Of a stretch of DNA of 64,000 nucleotides, positions 38,041-48,530 are shown piece after piece; position 1 is the stretch's first letter; every line of letters starts with the position of its first letter. A model generated the notes under the pieces. That model had not been told where the DNA came from, did not search any database, and was given only the letters and a program-made list of their open reading frames with translations. Source of the DNA: Chrysomallon squamiferum (taxonomy: Eukaryota > Mollusca > Gastropoda > Neomphalida > Peltospiridae); contig CM022672.1 of assembly GCA_012295275.1 (NCBI GenBank), forward strand, positions 14,191,995 to 14,255,994. Reading direction: 5' to 3'. The position numbers and the translations under genes are program-made.

Positions 38041-41000
38041 TGTGAGGTCAAGGTTACACTCTAGTTGAATGTTAAGTACAGTGACCGGAGCACCGTCAAT
38101 GGTCAGTTCTCTTCTGCTGACCACCTGATACTTGACTGTACTCACTCCGGTCTCTCTATCCAGACGACGGGTTTTCTAAAAATATAACAGTTTTTAAAAA
38201 ATGGATTTGCAAAACATGGTGCAGTGCATTTAAACTCAATCAGAAATTACTGTCACAATCACAGTTTGCCTGGGGTGATCATTTTTATGGTACCTTGGGT
38301 GTGTATCTCTAATCAATGACATGGCTATAACAACTGTATAAATAAATTAAATATTTGTAGTAATATCTATCTAACCATATATATTTATGTATCTGTGGCT
38401 ATATATATATTATTTGTGTACAGGTAAAATGTTATGTCTGTGCAAATGTTATTATTTTATGTGTATCTTTTATTATATAATATATTTTTTTTAAAGAATG
38501 GTTCATTTAAAAAATTACATCTCTTTACCTCAGTTTGACCAAAATATCTCTTTTGATCTCTTGGTCTTCTCCGCCTGTCATGTACGTGTCTAAATGTTTG
38601 AAATCCTGTTGTAATGTTAGCAGGTCGCTGTATCTAGAGACAAGATAAACTAAAAGATACAGTCGTATTCATAACAATGTTCACTGGTCACTGTATCTAG
38701 AGACCAGATAAACTAAAAGATACAGTCGTATTCATAACAATGTTCACTGGTCACTGTATCTAGAGACAAGATAAACTAAAAGATACAGTCGTATTCATAA
38801 CAATGTTCACTGGTCACTGTATCTAGAGAGACAAGATAAACTAAAAGATACAGTCGTATTCATAACAATGTTCACTGGTCACTGTATCTAGAGAGACAAG
38901 ATAAACTAAAAGATACAGTCGTATTCATAACAATGTTCACTGGTCACTGTATCTAGAGACAAGATAAACTAAAAGATACAGTCGTATTCATAACAATGTT
39001 CACTGGTCACTGTATCTAGAGACAAGATAAACTAAAAATACAGTGGTCACTGTATCTAGAGACAAGATTCAAAAGATAACAATGTTCACTGGTCACTGTA
39101 TCTAGAGACAAGATAAACTAAAAGATACAGTCGTATTCATAACAATGTTCACTGGTCACTGTATCTAGAGACAAGATAAACTAAAAGATACAGTCGTATT
39201 CATAACAATGTTCACTGGTCACTGTATCTAGAGACAAGATAAACTAAAAGATACAGTTGTATTCATAACAATGTTCACTGGTCACTGTATCTAGAGACAA
39301 GATAAACTAAAAGATACAGTTGTATTCATAACAATGTTCACTGGTCACTGTATCTAGAGACAAGATAAACTAAAAGATACAGTTGTATTCATAACAATGT
39401 TCACTGGTCACTGTATCTAGAGACAAGATAAACTAAAAGATACAGTTGTATTCTAAAAGATACAGTATCTAGAGAGACAAGATAAACTAAAAGATACAGT
39501 TGTATTCATAACAATGTTCACTGGTCACTGTATCTAGAGACAAGATAAACTAAAATTCATACAATGTTCACTGGTCACTGTATCTAGAGACAAGATTCAT
39601 AACAATGTTCACTGGTCACTGTATCTAGAGACAAGATAAACTAAAAGATACAGTCGTATTCATAACAATGTTCACTGGTCACTGTATCTAGAGACAAGAT
39701 AAACTAAAAGATACAGTCGTATTCATAACAATGTTCACTGGTCACTGTATCTAGAGACAAGATAAACTAAAAGATACAGTCGTATTCATAACAATGTTCA
39801 CTGGTCACTGTATCTAGAGACAAGATAAACTAAAAGATACAGTCGTATTCATAACAATGTTCACTGGTCACTGTATCTAGAGACAAGATAAACTAAAAGA
39901 TACAGTCGTATTCATAACAATGTTCACTGGTCACTGTATCTAGAGAGACAAGATAAACTAAAAGATACAGTTGTATTCATAACAATGTTCACTGGTCACT
40001 GTATCTAGAGACAAGATAAACTAAAAGATACAGTTGTATTCATAACAATGTTCACTGGTCACTGTATCTAGAGAGACAAGATAAACTAAAAGATACAGTT
40101 GTATTCATAACAATGTTCACTGGTCACTGTATCTAGAGAGACAAGATAAACTAAAAGATACAGTTGTATTCATAACAATGTTCACTGGTCACTGTATCTA
40201 GAGAGACAAGATAAACTAAAAGATACAGTTGTATTCATAACAATGTTCACTGGTCACTGAATCTAGAGAGACAAGATAAACTAAAAGATACAGTTGTATT
40301 CATAACAATGTTCACTGGTCACTGTATCTAGAGAGACAAGATAAACTAAAAGATACAGTTGTATTCATAACAATGTTCACTGGTCACTGTATCTAGAGAC
40401 AAGATAAACTAAAAGATACAGTTGTATTCATAACAATGTTCACTGGTCACTGTATCTAGAGACAAGATAAACTAAAAGATACAGTTGTATTCATAACAAT
40501 GTTCACTGGTCACTGTATCTAGAGACAAGATAAACTAAAAGATACAGTTGTATTCAGTGTTCACTGGTCATTCATAAACAATGTTCACTGGTCACTGTAT
40601 CTAGAGAGACAAGATAAACTAAAAGATACAGTTGTATTCATAACAATGTTCACTGGTCACTGAATCTAGAGAGACAAGATAAACTAAAAACAATGTACAG
40701 TTGTATTCATAACAATGTTCACTGGTCACTGTATCTAGAGAGACAAGATAAACTAAAAGATACAGTTGTATTCATAACAATGTTCACTGGTCACTGAATC
40801 TAGAGAGACCAGATAAACTAAAAGATACAGTTGTATTCATAACAATGTTCACTGGTCACTGAATCTAGAGAGACCAGATAAACTAAAAGATACAGTTGTA
40901 TTCATAACAATGTTCACTGGTCACTGAATCTAGAGAGACCAGATAAACTAAAAGATACAGTTGTATTCATAACAATGTTCACTGGTCGCTGTATCTAAAG

Positions 41001-42969
41001 CTCTAGACAAAACAAACTAAAAGATACAGTTGTATTCATAACAAGTTTTATAAATGGCTTTTTCGAAGTTGATTTTAATTTGTCCTGTCTGAATTTTTTT
41101 TGTTTTTTTTGTAGTGAAAAAAAAATAAAATTATTTAGTATATTATAAACAATAATGGTAAAATAGAAATAGAAAGATATATTTGTATATATAAACACAC
41201 AAAAAGAGTGAGAGAGAAACTGACAGAGGAATATAGTTTTGCAAAACTGAAAATTGAATCAGTCTTATATTTTAAACCATTTCAAATTGAAAAGATTAAA
41301 TAAATAAAATAATAATAACAAACCTTTATTCCTTTTTTCCTCATTCTCACAAAAAATTCATCATCTTCTCTTCCCCATCCCCAGTATCTGTTAGACATGC
41401 CATTCAACTAAAATAATAAAAAATGTAATTACTTTCCAGCTAATAGTTTGTAAATATTACCAACATAAAAATGCATGGTTGTTATTAATGCCATAAGAAA
41501 ATATGTTATAAATAATAACAAAATTTGCTATTAATAAAACAGAATGAGATTATTGTGCACAGCGTATGTAAAAACTGCAACAGATTCAAATACATTAAAA
41601 TAGAGTAAAGCATAAAAAAAGCAACAGGCTAAGGGATATAACTACACATTTCTGATTCAATAAAGAAAAATCTTTTACATGTGAATATTAATATTACGTA
41701 CTATAAATGATAAAAGATTTTGAAAAGTTTTCATTTTAATGAATAATGTAGCAGGTTTGTTTGCCACTTATAATCAACAAGTTTATCAGTAAATGAAGTA
41801 TTTGTCAAATTTAATATAATTTTTGATAATTTTAACAAACAAACAAAAAAACAGAGCTTAACAAACTTTTGAATAAATCAATGATATTTTACTCCTATTA
41901 ATAAACCAATAATGAAATATTCTGCACACTTCATTTATTCAATATATTTGTTTTTAAACTATTTACCTCTTCAAATTGCTTTCGACTAATCAGAAGAATT
42001 CCACCAACAAATGTCTTGTAATGGTAGAGAGGATGTAGGTTGGGCGCTGCTAAATGAACTGGTCCACCTTCTGGATATGAGTAACTGAGTTGTGGATTTA
42101 GTGGAAGCAAATCAACATCATGCATGCAGATGTAGTCACATGTTGTACATGATTCCAAGAATCCTATATTGATCAGAGATGCTCGATTGAATCTGAAAAC
42201 CAAAGTCACCAAAAAAATGTTTTACCTTAAATATCATAATATCTTTGACTGTACATAGAGATGGGCAAATTTATTTTATTTTTATTTTTTACATATTTAG
42301 ATTATTTTAATGATATAATTTTTCAATCATCAAGTTGAATGCAGTCTAGCATTACTCTTGTAATAGTTTAATGGTGATACTGTTTTTTATTAACAGAAAT
42401 AATAGAATGAGAGAATAGAAATTTTTAACAATATTCTCCATCTTTCATTTAGTCTTGAAAAAGAAAATACATATATATATATAACCATTTACACCATAAA
42501 AGTAAACATTTAATAGATTTGTAACATGTAATAAGTTTATTTCATCGTGTGACAAATTAGTGAATATAAATTTAATTATACTTATTTATTATTCACAGAT
42601 CCAAACTGTAAAGTATGTTGAAAATAAATCATACCTGAAGTTATCTACTTGATTAATGGCAAATATTGTATACTTGATATTCTGTGCAGTGAGAAACTGG
42701 TGCATGTGAGGTACAAACTCCATCAGCTCTTCAAATCTGTCTCTAAACGGGACAATGATAGCCAGAGAATGACGGCTGTCTGATTTAGCTTGTGTTTTGT
42801 GGGTCGTGTCAATTCCTGACTTGACGACATCTCTGGGTAAACCAGATTCCTTCTGCGGACTGCAGAAACATGCAGCATCATGCAGTGGATACAGAGCCAA
42901 GAAAAATACTCCAACAACTGTCAGAGTCAGACAGATGATGATGATTCTAGACACAGCTCTTCTGGCCAT
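37975..42969 (-). CDS. B4GALT7: Beta-1,4-galactosyltransferase 7
   Basis: Five coding exons, minus strand: 42969-42635, 42192-41967, 41407-41324, 38627-38529, 38175-37975. They total 945 bases and encode 314 residues (human about 327). Residues 7-29 form a type II signal anchor ([19 protein letters not shown]), placing the catalytic domain in the Golgi lumen. Family landmarks are [30 protein letters not shown] with the metal-binding DVD at 137-139, and [10 protein letters not shown] at 196-205. The enzyme adds the first galactose to xylose in the glycosaminoglycan-protein linker, so it is needed for heparan and chondroitin sulfate. An in-frame TGA two codons upstream fixes the start. A 5' UTR acceptor (TTTTTTGCAG, about 43029) suggests an upstream noncoding exon. 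Intron 3 carries the acceptor-bearing array at 38628-41040; the end of the coding sequence is tandemly duplicated downstream. Confidence 0.95.
38605..41040 (-). repeat. 63-65-bp minisatellite, B4GALT7 intron 3
   Basis: About 38 units, mostly near-identical. On the plus strand the unit has TTCACTGGTCACTGTATCTA, then GAGACAAGATAAACTAAAAG and ATACAGTTGTATTCATAACA. Read in the gene direction each unit contains CTCTAGATACAG|TGACC, matching the genuine exon 4 acceptor CTCTAGATACAG|CGACC at 38628/38627. The similarity runs on into the exon (CTGCTAACATTAC versus AGTGAACATTGTT). The last unit (about 40985) again has CGACC like the exon. A few units are truncated (near 39051, 39466, 39580) and two subtypes (GAGACAAG, GAGAGACAAG) form blocks. 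Confidence 0.92.
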
Positions 42970-43819
42970 CCATCAGGCTATACAGAGAAATTCATCATTG
43001 GAAGACTAATTTATAACAACGTGGTATCTGCAAAAAATAACATAAAAATAAATAAAATAAACCTTTTATATAAACAGTGTGCAACAATTAACTTTTTATT
43101 TTACGAAAACAAAGAAGAAGAAGAATATAAATTTAAAAATAACATGTATGCTCATAGATGAATTTGCAAATTTACATAGTTGGATGATAATAATAAGAAC
43201 AAATAATTCATTAAATTTAAAATTGCATAAACCTTATTACATTAGCAAAACAAAAAATAAATGCCCTGTATCAAAAGTGTATTCTGAAATGATTTCAAAT
43301 TTTACATATAAATAATTGGAAGATGTTTAAATTTATTATATCATTAAAATACATTAATGTGTAAACTGTATAAATGTATCACTATTTTTACATATCAAAG
43401 AAAAAAGTGAGAAAAAAAAAATAAATTAAAAAAAAAGAGAAAAAAAGAAATGTAAAATCTTAATTATTTGCATCTTTTAACTATTGTGGTCACCGAATTA
43501 TTGTACACTAGTTGTGTCTAAATAATTTCTTGTTAACCATATTTTGCTTTAAATTATAACATCAAATACTGGTTTTCTTTATTACAATTAATGTCAATTA
43601 ATATATGCTAGATTATTAATCTAATTCCATATACAATATATACAATGCAACATTTAGTTTTACTGACTTTTAATCATAACTATCATACTATGGCCATCAG
43701 TGCATCTCTATCAAGCATATTTTTAATTTAATGATTTGCAACTGACCTAACCATTATAAATAGATATTTTGTACCAATTTATTTGGAGTGACTAGTGACC
43801 AAAAGACGAGAATAATAGA

Positions 43820-43864
<45 letters not shown>

Positions 43865-45111
43865 TTTGTTTTACTGATTGTTTTCATTGATTTTTAAAAA
43901 ACAATGATAATACATTCATACATAAATGCGTTTTAATTATATAATCATTTTAAAAAGCATCTATGATTTAGTCTGAACACAGAATCATAGAATGTACGGA
44001 TATTTCGTACTACACTCTACAGGCACCGATTTATTCCAGTTCCATTTTATCAACACAATACATCCAGTATCTATCAGCACCAGTACCAAATTTAACAAGA
44101 CCACTTTGGAAAATACTCGACTTACCAACGGCAGTGGACCTATAGTATATATTCATGACACATGTGACACACAACTCGCAGATTTTATGTAACATCTGTA
44201 AGTGTAAGTGTTAACAAATTATACTGTTACTGAGTTAGTGACTTACTGGAACCTTAATTACAAATTTACTTCTGTGATGTATACACTGTATAGTAAGAAA
44301 TACTTATAAACTGTAGTTTTTAAAAAGTTGACAATAATTTAAAAACAATAATAATAAACCTTAAATAGATATTAAAAACATCTTCCCGTCTTTAAGTTCT
44401 CTGCTTAACCGTCTCCAATTTCCAAATGCCGTTTTTATTAAATGCCAGAAGTTTATAATAATTGACCGATGATCAGTCTAAGCAGGTGGTTAATGCGGAG
44501 ATGTCCGAAGATTGCCGATTTGAAATGCACACCTTATTTAATTCTACGGAAGGTTACGAACTAATTCATTTACATACGGAAATGAACGATTCAATATTAA
44601 TAGAAAGAACATGTATTTACTTCCAACAAAATTATTTTGCGTGATTTCATTGGATGATCGATTGTCACCTAATTGTGTCAGCCAGGTGGGACAGGTAAAT
44701 AACAAATCTGAGATCTAAGATGTGACAAGGTGCTTTACTGACAAGTGCTAACTTGTTTAATAAGTCGATCAGGTTAAGACGGCGTTATGAAGAATAAGTT
44801 AAATGAAAGATGGGTTAAACGAATTCAAAGATCATGACTTGAGTTAGCTGTAGTAATAGGTCAGTATGTAGCAAATAGTGGTAAATGTAAGATATAATGA
44901 AAGGTTTTCATAAATAATCGATACGTTCGAGGTCGATCAACCATTAACGACCAGGGAGGTTATGCTGGCGAAGGAGAAACGCTGAAATTTTAGTTTCGTG
45001 CTAATAATATTAATAAGGAACTGGCAGTAACAAAGTTTGTTTTCGTTTTGTCTTTCAATTTCACTGAATTTTAGGATGTGACAAACTGTCATAATATTCT
45101 CAACAGGCAGA
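42970..45111. other. Divergent promoter region of B4GALT7 and receptor
   Basis: A 2.1-kb head-to-head intergenic region. It contains a likely B4GALT7 5' UTR acceptor near 43029 and a good minus-strand donor (TTG|GTAAGTCG) near 44128 that could end its first exon. A (TTA)n run is at 43825-43861. Just before the receptor ATG, TTCTCAACAG (45097-45106) could be a 5' UTR acceptor. The small ORFs (43992-44192, 44462-44644) have no recognisable features. Confidence 0.4.
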
Positions 45112-47625
45112 ATGGCGGATTCTGAAATTGTGTCCGGTTTCAATAATTCAACTGCTTCACTTCCACCACTGCAGAATATTGACGAGACTTCTCGTGCACC
45201 TAGAATAGCATTTTTAACTGTGTTTATTGCGGTATCATTCTTCGGAAATGTATGTGTTATGATCGTTATTTTGCCCAACAAAAAATACCGCAGAGTTCCA
45301 ATAAATGTAATAATTCTGAATATGGCGGCGTTAAATGTGTTTGACAGTCTGGTAAACATGCCTCTTGTTTTTGGATCATTGGCGTCCACTGATTGGATAT
45401 TTACTAAACAGCTTTGTCAGGTCAACACATTTTCTATGAGTCTCGTTATTGTCGAAACAGTGCTAACCGTTTTTGTGTTAATAATAGATCGATTTATTGC
45501 CATTAGAGCCACTTCATCACAGTACAAGAAATTCACAGGATGCACTAAATTAATTTTCATTATTATTTTCACGTGGGTGCAATCAGTTGGATTTAGTATG
45601 CCGTTTCTTGTTGGTGCAGTTCCATCATCATTTCAAGCAGAGCTTAACTTGTGTACTATATCTGACCCTTCGTCGTTGTTATTTATTTGTTTTACTTCAG
45701 TTTTCTGTTTCCTTTTTCCAACCATAATTATCATCATTTTGGCCATATTAATGGTTAGATATGCTTATAAGAAAAGAACAGTTGTAAGAGCCAAGCTCGC
45801 TGAACATAATTATTCAACCATGAACACCGAACAACCACAGTTGCTGAAAGAAATATCTATGGCAAAGTATGCTGGTATACTCTTTGTCATGTGGTTTCTT
45901 TTTGAGTGTCCATATATTGTCACAACTTACATCAAGCAGTTTCAGTATAGCAAGGAGATAAAGGATAATCCAGGAATCACTGCACTCGAATACTCCTGGT
46001 TGGTGGATGTGACTTTCTTGTTTGTACGTTTTGCATTCGCATCTGTTTTGCCCATTCTAACATTTTTGTGGAGAAAAGATTTCTGGCAAGCATGGAAGGA
46101 CATGATTCTCTGCCGTCGAAGTAATTCTGTGACAGATGTGGACACACTGTCGGCAGCAGTGATTACATCAAGTATTGAAAAGAAACAAATAGATGACCAC
46201 AGCTTAGATGTCCCCTCACTTCGGTCAAAGGAGAGGACAAAAGTTGAAAATTCCAGTGCTCTTTCATTCAACATTCCTGTTCTGTTTGCAACATCCAATG
46301 GCATCCATGTTGAGACAAATGAAAGTGATATATTTTATACGGATATGGATACATCAAGGCTGGATGTTAAAGGAAAAAAGCTGGATGTTGTTAGTGCTGT
46401 AGAGTATGTCCCTCCAGACACCAGTGACTATGATTCTGAGAGTGATGTAGATCAGTATTCTGTTTCCCAGCCTATATCCAGTGTTCAAACAGAGGAGAGA
46501 GTAATGGGTGAATCTATAAGATCTGTATCTCAACCTCAAGTTCAAAGCTTTGATAAGAAACCTCAAAAGAAGGATCAGTTCAAATCAGAAAACATTGCCT
46601 CATCCTGCTGGACAGATTCTGGTCTGGATCTCACTGGCACACACAGAAGTAGTGAAATGAATAGTTTGGACTCGAGCATAATTGTAAATAGCACATACAA
46701 GATCTGTGATGGTAATTGCACTTGTGGGTTTGAAGACCAACAGACTGGAATGTGTCAGATAGACAAGGACAGTATTACAAAACATGATGACAATGATTCT
46801 CAGGATTCAGTTGTTGGTTTTGTCAATGAAGACTGCAGTCTAGAACCCTCTAGAGATACATATTCAAAATGTTATTTAAAGAGCCTGGTGTTTTCTAATA
46901 ATACTGAACCTGCTCAAAATGATGATTCCTCAGTGTCTGATCAACATACTGCAACAAACAAGACAAAAGAACTTCTTTCTGAAGATGATACAGGTTTGGT
47001 AAACAGCAGTTTTCCCGTTCATGATCACAAAACTGAAAATTTCTTGGAGGAAAATGAAGCATTGGGTCAAGAAAATAATTTGGTCCTGAAACCACCTCTG
47101 AAACTTAATCCACTTATGAATGTGGAAACAAAAATAGTCACAAAGACAGATCCATATTTGGATAGTACCAATATTGACTACAGGATTCCTGGGGAAAATT
47201 CTGATCAGGGCATGGCAGCAAAACATAGTGTGTTGGCCTTTGGAACCACATTTACTCAACAGGACAAGTCTTCCACTTCTAAACTTGAGAATCAGCAGAT
47301 GGCAGACAGTCAGAATGTTTCAAGAAAAAAGAACAAGAAGAAAAATGCTAAGAAACAAAAGAAACACAAAAGACAACATACATCTGATAGCCAAAAAGCT
47401 TTGCTTGGATCTGGAAGTTCTTCAGAATTACATGATTTGAAGTCTGCACTTGGTGGTAATACTCAAAACACTGACACACACCCATCTTTGGATTCCTTGT
47501 TCCAGAGTGACAATCCAGATCCAGTCAACTCTAGTGTAGGTATCAGTTCAGTGACTGGAAATACAACTGATGTGTTTGAATGGAAAAGTCATACTTCAGA
47601 TGATGTTATTGCAGACAAGAAATAG
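45112..47625 (+). CDS. Orphan rhodopsin-like GPCR, long C-tail
   Basis: A single exon encodes 837 residues. Residues 31-325 form seven hydrophobic helices: TM1 with GN at 45-46, TM2 about 63-87, TM3 about 103-125 ending in DRF (126-128), TM4 with W155, TM5 with P203, TM6 with FLFECP (262-267), TM7 about 297-320. C102 and C181 are placed for the usual extracellular disulfide. Asn11/Asn12 lie in glycosylation sequons. This is a class A layout, but DRY is DRF, the TM6 CWxP is FECP and TM7 has SVLPILTF instead of NPxxY. The tail of about 510 residues is Ser/Asp-rich, with a cysteine cluster (CDGNCTCGF, about 531-539) and a lysine-rich patch (about 737-756). Ligand and subfamily are unknown. The donor GTAAGT overlaps the stop codon, so a 3' UTR intron is likely. 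Confidence 0.9.
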   Translation: MADSEIVSGFNNSTASLPPLQNIDETSRAPRIAFLTVFIAVSFFGNVCVMIVILPNKKYRRVPINVIILNMAALNVFDSLVNMPLVFGSLASTDWIFTKQLCQVNTFSMSLVIVETVLTVFVLIIDRFIAIRATSSQYKKFTGCTKLIFIIIFTWVQSVGFSMPFLVGAVPSSFQAELNLCTISDPSSLLFICFTSVFCFLFPTIIIIILAILMVRYAYKKRTVVRAKLAEHNYSTMNTEQPQLLKEISMAKYAGILFVMWFLFECPYIVTTYIKQFQYSKEIKDNPGITALEYSWLVDVTFLFVRFAFASVLPILTFLWRKDFWQAWKDMILCRRSNSVTDVDTLSAAVITSSIEKKQIDDHSLDVPSLRSKERTKVENSSALSFNIPVLFATSNGIHVETNESDIFYTDMDTSRLDVKGKKLDVVSAVEYVPPDTSDYDSESDVDQYSVSQPISSVQTEERVMGESIRSVSQPQVQSFDKKPQKKDQFKSENIASSCWTDSGLDLTGTHRSSEMNSLDSSIIVNSTYKICDGNCTCGFEDQQTGMCQIDKDSITKHDDNDSQDSVVGFVNEDCSLEPSRDTYSKCYLKSLVFSNNTEPAQNDDSSVSDQHTATNKTKELLSEDDTGLVNSSFPVHDHKTENFLEENEALGQENNLVLKPPLKLNPLMNVETKIVTKTDPYLDSTNIDYRIPGENSDQGMAAKHSVLAFGTTFTQQDKSSTSKLENQQMADSQNVSRKKNKKKNAKKQKKHKRQHTSDSQKALLGSGSSSELHDLKSALGGNTQNTDTHPSLDSLFQSDNPDPVNSSVGISSVTGNTTDVFEWKSHTSDDVIADKK

Positions 47626-47918
47626 TAAGTAACAGATTAAGAATGATCCTTAGTACTTTGTTAAAAACTTTTAAGTATAAAATTTTACATTCATTTTAAC
47701 CTTTTTTGTATAAAATATATTTTTTTTCAAATAAAAGAACAAAAAAGTGTCCAGAGAGAGAGTGCGCAGAAGTGTTTAGATTGTATTGTTGATTTCTTTT
47801 AATATATCAAAAATATAATTCAAAATATGAAAGCATGCAAATGGTTAACTGAATAGTTAACTTCATTAAATGTTACACTTTTAATTCAAATAATTATATT
47901 TTATCTTTTCTTTTTCAG
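47625..47918 (+). other. Probable 3' UTR intron splitting the stop codon
   Basis: GTAAGT starts on the third base of the TAG stop (47625), and TTTTCTTTTTCAG ends at 47918. Splicing would join TA to A and make TAA; an unspliced transcript reads TAG. The protein is the same either way. Confidence 0.6.
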
Positions 47919-48524
47919 ATATATGGTGCACGTGAAAGAATATTGGATAAATCAACTCTGAGGAAAGAAGAAAGAAAAAATACTCCATATTGTGGCGCAT
48001 ATTATTCCTGCTGTCATTTGTTTTATTTATTTATTTATTATTTTTTTTAGATATTTATTGGCTGTGCAAATTTTCTCCCATATTTAGAGTTGTAATAATT
48101 AATTTGGAGTGTCTTTAATATATTTTTGTTCGTTGTTTGTTTGTTACATATCTGTCTGTGTTATTATTAGAGCATTCGTATTTTTTTATACACCTTATGA
48201 TTTAATATTTGAGGATTATTCATTGTTTTTTTTTAAATTTATGTAGATTGTTTAATTTCGTTTTGATGTTTGTATCCATATGAGTTAATTATTTTTCCTT
48301 TACATTTTATATCTGTTGATGTTTTACTTTCTAATGATTTAAAAAAAAAAAAAATTTGTGGTAAAATGTTATACACAAGTATTAGATAAAATATCTACTG
48401 CAGTTAATGTTATATTTACTTTTTAATTTTAGTTTGTTCAGATTTAAATTTGTGATTGTTATCAATATTTTGAAACTTAAATCTAATGATATTCAAAATA
48501 ATGAAAGAATCGATGTGAAAGATA

Positions 48525-48530
48525 AATAAA
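48525..48530 (+). promoter_or_regulatory. Candidate receptor polyadenylation signal
   Basis: AATAAA about 0.9 kb after the receptor stop, in AT-rich DNA; one of several candidates. Confidence 0.3.

Noticed and set aside
45942-47259. Several minus-strand ORFs opposite the receptor
   Set aside because: Shadows of the well-supported plus-strand coding frame.
45112-47625. Assignment of the receptor to GPR161 (DSG and CTC words in the tail)
   Set aside because: The helices and the conserved switch motifs do not clearly match; the tail similarity is limited to short words.
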